Part shown: positions 1 through 64,000 of the stretch, piece by piece
Numbering within the stretch: the first letter of the stretch is position 1
Layout of the letters: each line of letters starts with the position of its first letter
NCBI RefSeq assembly: GCF_901709675.1
Contig: NC_051094.1
Span: 16,712,501 to 16,776,500 of the forward strand
DNA length: 64,000 bases
From: Syngnathus acus
Taxonomy: Eukaryota; Chordata; Actinopteri; Syngnathiformes; Syngnathidae
Direction of reading: 5' to 3'
Notes under the pieces: model-generated
Told to the model about the DNA's origin: nothing
The model's input: only the letters and a program-made list of their open reading frames with translations
Databases searched by the model: none
Program-made: the position numbers and the translations under genes

Positions 1-330
1 TTCACCTCCGTGGATTGAAGTCGGGGGCCGGCGCTCGGCCGGGTGGCTGTCCAGGGACGGTGGATGGGGCTGGGACATGGCTTTTACGCACGCCCGGTCC
101 TACTCAACGGAGCTCTCTTTCACCTTCGTGGATGGAAGTCGTGGGCCGGCGCTCGGCCGGGTGGCTGTCCGAGGACGGTGGATGGGGCTCGGACATGGCT
201 TTTACGCACGCCCGGTCCTATTCTATGGAGCTCTCTTCCACCTCCGTGGCTGGAAGGGCCACCTCCGGGGATGGAAGTCCACGCCGCCACACACCTGGAA
301 GTCGACGCCGGTGCTTGGGGCCGTGTGGTG
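1..330 (+). repeat. 118-bp GC-rich minisatellite inside family A
   Basis: Nearly three units with period 118 start at 1, 119 and about 237. Each contains CTCCGTGGATGGAAGTCG-like sequence, GGCGCTCGGCCGGGTGGCTG and GGCTTTTACGCACGCCCGGT. The same unit recurs at 18855-19175 and, inverted and shortened, near 29570-29750 and 46010-46100. It gives open frames in several registers without any protein resemblance. Confidence 0.85.
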
Positions 331-1088
331 GTGAACTATTTATGTTATAGTTATTTGATATATTTTATTTCGTGTAGCAACTTGTATATGTTTTTATCGT
401 TACAGTTCAGTACTTGTTGGCTCGTTGAACCTCCGTGGCTGGAAGTCCACGCCGCCACACGCCTGGAAGTTTGTTTTGTTAAATAAAGAGACGTTTACCA
501 AACCCACGTCTTTCCTTGTACTTTGTTAACGCTATAATATAGTTATATACTAGATCTGTGGAATGACGACGAGGCTGACGTCAGGGCGCACGCGCGGCGT
601 TGTTGACAAAGGATGAGGAATTTGATTGATGGATTTAATGATTTGGAGTGACACAGATGGTTTGATAATATTGTTGTTTATATGATAGTTATTTGATATA
701 TACTTTATATGTCGTGATATGGGTGTGTGGAATATTTAGACGTCAGCGGCGCGGCGCATACGCGGCATCGTTTCCATAAAGGACGATCGATGGATTTAAT
801 GAATTGGAGTGACACAGATGGTTTTATAAACGTGTTATTTATGTAATAGTTATTTGAATAACTCTGAATGTTACGTCAGGCCCGTTCTCAGCTCTTCGTT
901 TGTGTTTATGTCACGTTAGCGTACCTATTGTTTAGCCTGTTGTTGCTTGTTCATGTCTGTTCTTGGTGTTGGATTTTGTCGAATAAATTTCCCCCAAAAT
1001 GAGACTTGTACTCCGGAGCGACTTATATGTTTTTTTTATGGCTAATGCGACCTATATTCCGGAGTGACTTTTAGTCCGAAAATTACGG
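1..1088 (+). mobile_element. family A TIR element, left end outside window
   Basis: The right terminus reads ...GAGTGACTTTTAGTCCGAAA followed by ATTACGG at 1088, the inverse of the CCGTATTTTTCGGACTATAA terminus seen on other copies. The interior has the 118-bp GC-rich repeat, a segment with AATAAAG near 484, and two sub-repeats each holding GATGGATTTAATGATTTGGA-like sequence near 630 and 790. No open transposase is seen, so it is non-autonomous. Confidence 0.8.
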
Positions 1089-1108
1089 TGTATGTATGTA
1101 TGTATGTA
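1089..1108 (+). repeat. short (TATG)n array
   Basis: About four tetranucleotide units of TATG fill the gap between the end of one TIR element and the start of the next. Confidence 0.8.
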
Positions 1109-2647
1109 CCGTATTTTCCGCACTATTAGGCGCACCGGATTATAAGGCGCACCTTCAATGAACGGCCCATTTTAAAACTTTGTCCATATATAAGGCGCAC
1201 CGGATTATAAGGCGCATAAAATAGAAGCTATACTGCAACAAACTGAGGTTGACTAGGGTTGCGGTATGCATCCACTAGCCAATAACCAACGAGCCCTCTG
1301 TAAACAATCGCGTTTCTCAAACGATCTCCTATAAAATGATCGGAACTGACTAAAGTTCGATCTAACGCATTGGTACTACTTACCTATGTTTCCCTTCCAT
1401 ATCGATCCGTAGATTTACTCGAAACATTAACGGAGCAGCCTATTTTGACATGAAATAGCCTGGTACGCTATAGCAGCTACCGTTATAGCATTAGCCATCC
1501 GCAAAGTCCCATGAGCCTCAGCTCACAATCTCCCATGAGCCTCAGCAAAGTGTAAACAATCGCGTTTCTCAAACGATCTCCTATAAAATGATCGGAACTG
1601 ACTAAAGTTCGATCTAACGCATTGGTACTACTTACTTATGTTTCCCTTCCATATCGATCCGTAGATTTACTCGAAACATTAACAGAGCAGCCTATTTTGA
1701 CATGAAGTAGCCTGGTACGTATAGCAGCTATCGTTATAGCATTAGCCATCCGCAAAGTCCCATGAGCCTCAGCTCGCAATCTCCCATGAGCCTCAGCAAA
1801 GTGTAAACAATCGCGTTTCTCAAACGATCTCCTATAAAATGATCGGAACTGACTAAAGTTCGATCTAACGCATTGGTACTACTTACCTATGTTTCCCTTC
1901 CATATCGATCCGTAGATTTACTCGGAACATTAACAGAGCAGCCTATTTTGACATGAAATAGCCTGGTACGTATAGCAGCTATCGTTATAGCATTAGCCAT
2001 CCGCAAAGTCCCATGAGCCTCAGCTCGCAATCTCCCATGAGCCTCAGCAAAGTGTAAACAATCGCGTTTCTCAAACGATCTCCTATAAAATGATCGGAAC
2101 TGACTAAAGTTCGATCTAACGCATTGGTACTACTTACCTATGTTTCCCTTCCATATCGATCCGTAGATTTACTCGAAACATTAACAGAGCAGCCTATTTT
2201 GACATGAAATAGCCTGGTACGTATAGCAACTATCGTGATAGCATTAGCCATCCGCAAAGTCCCATGAGCCTCAGCTCGCAATCTCCCATGAGCCTCAGCA
2301 AAGTGTAAACAATCGCGTTTCTCAAACGATCTCCTATAAAATGATCGGAACTGACTAAAGTTCGATCTAACACATTGGTACTGCTTACCTATGTTTCCCT
2401 TCCATATCAATCCGTAAATTTACCCTGACTACAGTTGCCGTAATGTTGGGAAGCGATGCGACCTTGTAATTTACTAGTCGTACTAAAACGTACTGAAACA
2501 TTTTGGCAGAGCACTGTGTACAACCAGTATGGATCAACAAATTCATCAATTGATCCATATATAAGGCGCACTGGACTATAAGGCGCACTGTCGGCTTTTG
2601 AGAAAATTTTAGGTTTTCAGGTGCGCCTTATAGTCCGGAAAATACGA
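1109..2647 (-). mobile_element. family B TIR element with internal 251-bp array
   Basis: Left end CCGTATTTTCCGCACTATTA, right end ...TTATAGTCCGGAAAATACGA, each flanked by TA. Subterminal motifs AAGGCGCACCGGATTATAAG repeat at both sides. The interior is a tandem array with no open transposase. A second copy lies in opposite orientation at 26471-27830. Confidence 0.85.
1300..2430 (-). repeat. tandem array, period about 251 bp, about 4.5 units
   Basis: The block beginning GTAAACAATCGCGTTTCTCA starts at 1300, 1552, 1803, 2054 and 2305. Units differ by only a few bases. On the minus strand each unit carries ATAGGTAAGTAGTACC, which contains a perfect 5' splice-site consensus, and short internal repeats of CCCATGAGCCTCAGC. 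Confidence 0.9.
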
Positions 2648-2690
2648 TATATATGTATGTATGTGTGTGTGTATATATATATATATATAT
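2648..2690 (+). repeat. TA/TG simple repeat
   Basis: TATATATGTATGTATGTGTG followed by a (TA)n run joins the end of the family B element to the broken 3' side of the Rex3 copy. Confidence 0.85.
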
Positions 2691-5990
<3,300 letters not shown>

Positions 5991-6300
5991 TATATATAAT
6001 TTATTTATATTATAATTATTTATTTATATATTATTTATTTTAATTTTTTGGGGGTCAAATCATAAATAGAGTCTGTGAATTTGAAATTATATTAGTGTTT
6101 TGGATCATTGTACTTTTAGTTTAAACTTTTATATATATATATATATGTATGTATGTAGTATGTATGTATGTATAATTTATTTATATGTTATTTATTTATT
6201 TATTTAAATTTTTTGGGGGGTCAAATCATAAATCGAGTCTGAATTTGAAATTATATTACTGTTTTGGATCATTGTACTTTTAGTTTAAACTTTTAAATCA
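5991..6300 (+). repeat. AT-rich tandem duplication next to the exon
   Basis: A block of about 110-150 bp, including GGGGTCAAATCATAAAT, GAATTTGAAATTATATTA and TTTTGGATCATTGTACTTTT, occurs near 6050-6130 and again near 6215-6295, separated by TA and TATG simple repeats. It ends about 80 bp before the first zfr exon. Confidence 0.8.
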
Positions 6301-6377
6301 GACAAAATAATCAAATGAATATTTATGATGCAAAACACACAACTAATTAAAATTTGCTCTGTTTTATATTCTTCTAG

Positions 6378-61690
<55,313 letters not shown>

Positions 61691-62303
61691 GTTGGAAAAA
61701 CCATAGCTGTTTATGTTATACCTCTTTATATTGCCTCTGCTATTTCCCGATGGAATCATTTCCAGTGTCTTGATTTGTCACAGAGTTTTGTGCTGCTGGC
61801 ACCCCCAAAAATATTTTGGGCCTTAAAGAAGCATCCTGGCAATATGTTCCCCTCATGTCAGAAAGATCTGGCTTCAAAAGTAAAAAAAAAAGAACTTCTT
61901 TCTTTCAGGCTTTGTTTATGTAAATGTTTGTAAAACCATAAAAGATTAAAATTATTTTATTTAGGTGGGAGCCTTATAAAGAACTTAGAATTGCGTGAGA
62001 GATCACTTGGAATGTAAAGCAAAAGAGGCTGCCAGCAGTATTGCTCTTTTGTCTTTCCGCTCTTTTAACTCTTCTCAGAGACTATCCCTTTCAAGCGAAG
62101 CATGATCAGTGTTTGCATTGTGATAAGTCTAGTTATATACCCTAGTGAAATTTTGTTTCCTGTGTTCTCAGGGATTCTGGTTGTGTTTTAAGAAGTTTAT
62201 TATTATTATTGTTATTAATATATTATATATATAATATTAATATTCATCAGTAGAACAAACCTTACATTGTTGTTTTTACACTAAACATATTAATTTTGTT
62301 GTA
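61691..62303 (+). other. intron after exon 13
   Basis: The reading frame of exon 13 stays open for a short distance only. Nothing else is recognised apart from TA-rich sequence near 62210-62240. Confidence 0.5.
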
Positions 62304-63493
62304 CAGTGATCCCTCGTTTTTCTGCAGGAGATGCGTTCCAGAACCACCCGCAAAAAAACGAAAATCCACGAAGTAGAAATGATGTATTATTTAGAAATTT
62401 AAACACCATTGTACAGTGGTACCGCTAATTATGAACGCCTAGATTTACGAACTTTTTGAGATACGAACCGGAGCCTTGCGATTTTTTTTTTTTGCATCTA
62501 CCTCCGAACCAACTTTTTACTTCCAAACCGACGCCGCAGCCAAATCCCTCCCTTGCTACACTGTTCAGTGCATGTATTGTTCCTTTACAGTAAACAAAAG
62601 AATAAACACGTGGTATTATCACGTGTCCCGACTCCTTCTGCACCGGTTAGCGCTGCTTCTCTCGCGAGTGGCCGGCTGCTGCCGCCTGCATTTGAACCCC
62701 GCAATGATGCACATTGATCAGAAGCATGTCCCGCGTGATCAGAGCTCATTGCCGCTGTCCTGACTGCTGGACAGCAATGCTTTTTTTCCTCCACATGCAC
62801 GGCAGCCGCGCACCCCTCGCTTGTCCTCAGTGATGCACATTGCTCAGAGGCACGCCCTGCACTATCAGGGCTCATTGCCGCTGTCCCAACTACTGGACGG
62901 CAGTGCTTTTTTCCTACGTGCGAAGCAGCCAGCCACGCACCCAGCGCTTGTCTTCAGTGAAGCACATTGGTCAAATGCACGCTATAAGCGCTCATTGCCA
63001 TTGTCCCGAATCCTTCTGCACGGCGGTTCACTTTTCCTTTGTGCGCGGCTGTGTCACGTCTCCACTCTCACCCTGCTGGTTGGCTGAAGCGCCCTCCGCA
63101 CTAGACCTCGGGGTGTGCGTCGCCAATACGGAACTGCGCGTGCTAATCGACGTTGATCGCCACCACCTGTCCCGTGTTACCCACTGATTAGGGCGTGTAT
63201 AAAGACGCCGTTTGTCGCCGGTCAGTCGTCGCCTGTCAGTCGTCGCCATTTTGTCTGCTTTGGCACACGCACGCCTGCCACCTGATTACCGTTTGCCTGA
63301 TCCGCTGTGTAACAAGATGCCACAACGACGCACGACGCGAGCTCGCTGACTGGCTCGTCAGTCGCCTTGTGCACCTGCTTTGCTGACATTCCAGCCTCCC
63401 TTTTCCTTTTTTCGCATTCCCTAAATAAACAGTCCGTGTTGCACATGGTTGTCCTGTCCGAAAGGTAACGCGCGAAGTGGCGAGGGATCACTG
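62304..63493 (+). mobile_element. Tigger-like TIR element
   Basis: CAGTGATCCCTCGTTTTTCT at the left and GTGGCGAGGGATCACTG at the right, flanked by TA on both sides. The left interior contains a second Tigger-like terminus, CAGTGGTACCGCTAATTATG at about 62415, so a second element is probably nested or fused. The middle holds repeat F. No transposase is seen. Confidence 0.85.
62560..63060 (+). repeat. repeat F with about 135-bp internal tandem units
   Basis: The words CTCATTGCCGCTGTCC and CAGTGATGCACATTGCTCAG, or close variants, recur about every 135 bp (near 62745, 62870 and 62990). The open frames on both strands follow this repeat and have no protein resemblance. Confidence 0.75.
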
Positions 63494-64000
63494 TATATGT
63501 TGTGTCAACATTTGGATCATGGCAGATCAGAATCCCCACCCCCACACACCAAATGAGACAAGGATGTTATTTCTTTTTTTCCACAGGAAACAAATTGTAT
63601 TTTTGTGTTCAGGTGAACAGTTCACCATATCTCTTGATCCAAAGTGCTCCCCTGAGTATATTCACAGCTTTTGAATTCAAAATGTGGCTCAATACATGTA
63701 AGGTTACCGACAGCAATGCCAGATTCACACAATGTCTTCTGACCACAGCCATGAGCTATAATCTTTGTAATCAGATAAATTACTTGTTTTCTTAGGGGAG
63801 TATTATTGAGGCTAAAGTAACAAGGGTTTGGTAGACTTGGTTGGTTGGACCTGAGTACAGCCTTGGACATAAATTGTCTGTTGAGGTCTTATTCAAGCCC
63901 ACTGATGCCAGGTATGCATGCAGTGATATCTTAACCTCTTGATTGCTGGAATTGCTTTGTCTCCCTCAGCACTCATCGCAATTTTGTTTTGTTGTTTATC
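63494..64000 (+). other. intron, no exon recognised
   Basis: I looked for the next DZF exon of zfr and did not find it; it should lie beyond 64000. Confidence 0.6.

Noticed and set aside
15-486. Overlapping GC-rich open frames, also at 18747-19309
   Set aside because: They follow the 118-bp minisatellite in several frames at once and have no family resemblance.
1300-2430. CRISPR or centromeric satellite array
   Set aside because: Units of 251 bp are contiguous without spacers and are confined within a TIR element.
62476-63249. Several overlapping open frames in both directions
   Set aside because: They follow the 135-bp internal repeats of repeat F in a Tigger-like element.

Overview
The window looks like nuclear DNA of a teleost fish. 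The reasons are a spliced vertebrate gene of which every exon is recognisable, and a repeat load typical of fish: Rex3 and L2/CR1-type LINEs, Tc1, Tigger-like, hAT and Harbinger-like DNA elements, a tRNA-headed SINE, a Penelope-like remnant and very long dinucleotide arrays. The species cannot be told from the sequence. There are no bacterial operons, CRISPR arrays or viral genes.

The only host gene I can support is zfr (zinc finger RNA-binding protein), on the plus strand across almost the whole window. Thirteen internal exons lie between 6378 and 61690. They join with consistent splice phases into 835 complete codons plus part of a codon at each end. They encode the Ala/Gln/Tyr-rich N-terminal region, three widely spaced C2H2 zinc fingers of the dsRNA-binding type, a charged coiled-coil stretch, a Pro/Gly linker and the beginning of the DZF domain. 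The first exon(s) with the start codon lie upstream of the window, and the rest of the DZF domain lies downstream.

Most of the rest is intron filled with mobile DNA, much of it nested. Layout: 1-6300, a TA-flanked TIR element with a GC-rich minisatellite, a second TIR element with a 251-bp tandem array, a Rex3 fragment, a 429-bp perfect GT array and another TIR element. 6378-12717, exons 1-3 of the window, with a hAT element split by a LINE. 12718-25076, TIR elements, a Tc1 copy with extended inverted arms, an antisense gene-like remnant and a BED-finger hAT transposase remnant. 25077-35782, exons 4-7 with a Penelope-like remnant, more TIR elements, a SINE, a Tigger-like element and a hAT MITE. 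35783-44116, one intron in which an old Tc1 copy is split by 7 kb of later insertions. 44117-50011, exons 8-11 with a ZBED5-like hAT and a Harbinger-like MITE. 50012-61548, nested hATs, an L2-type LINE that has lost its RT catalytic box, a THAP-like fragment and exon 12. 61549-64000, exon 13 and a Tigger-like element.

The most notable non-genic pattern is a set of element families (called A to E here). They share the terminal hexamer CCGTAT or a close variant, mostly lie between TA dinucleotides, and carry an ATAAGNCGC-like subterminal motif. Their interiors differ, and three of the families carry their own tandem arrays.
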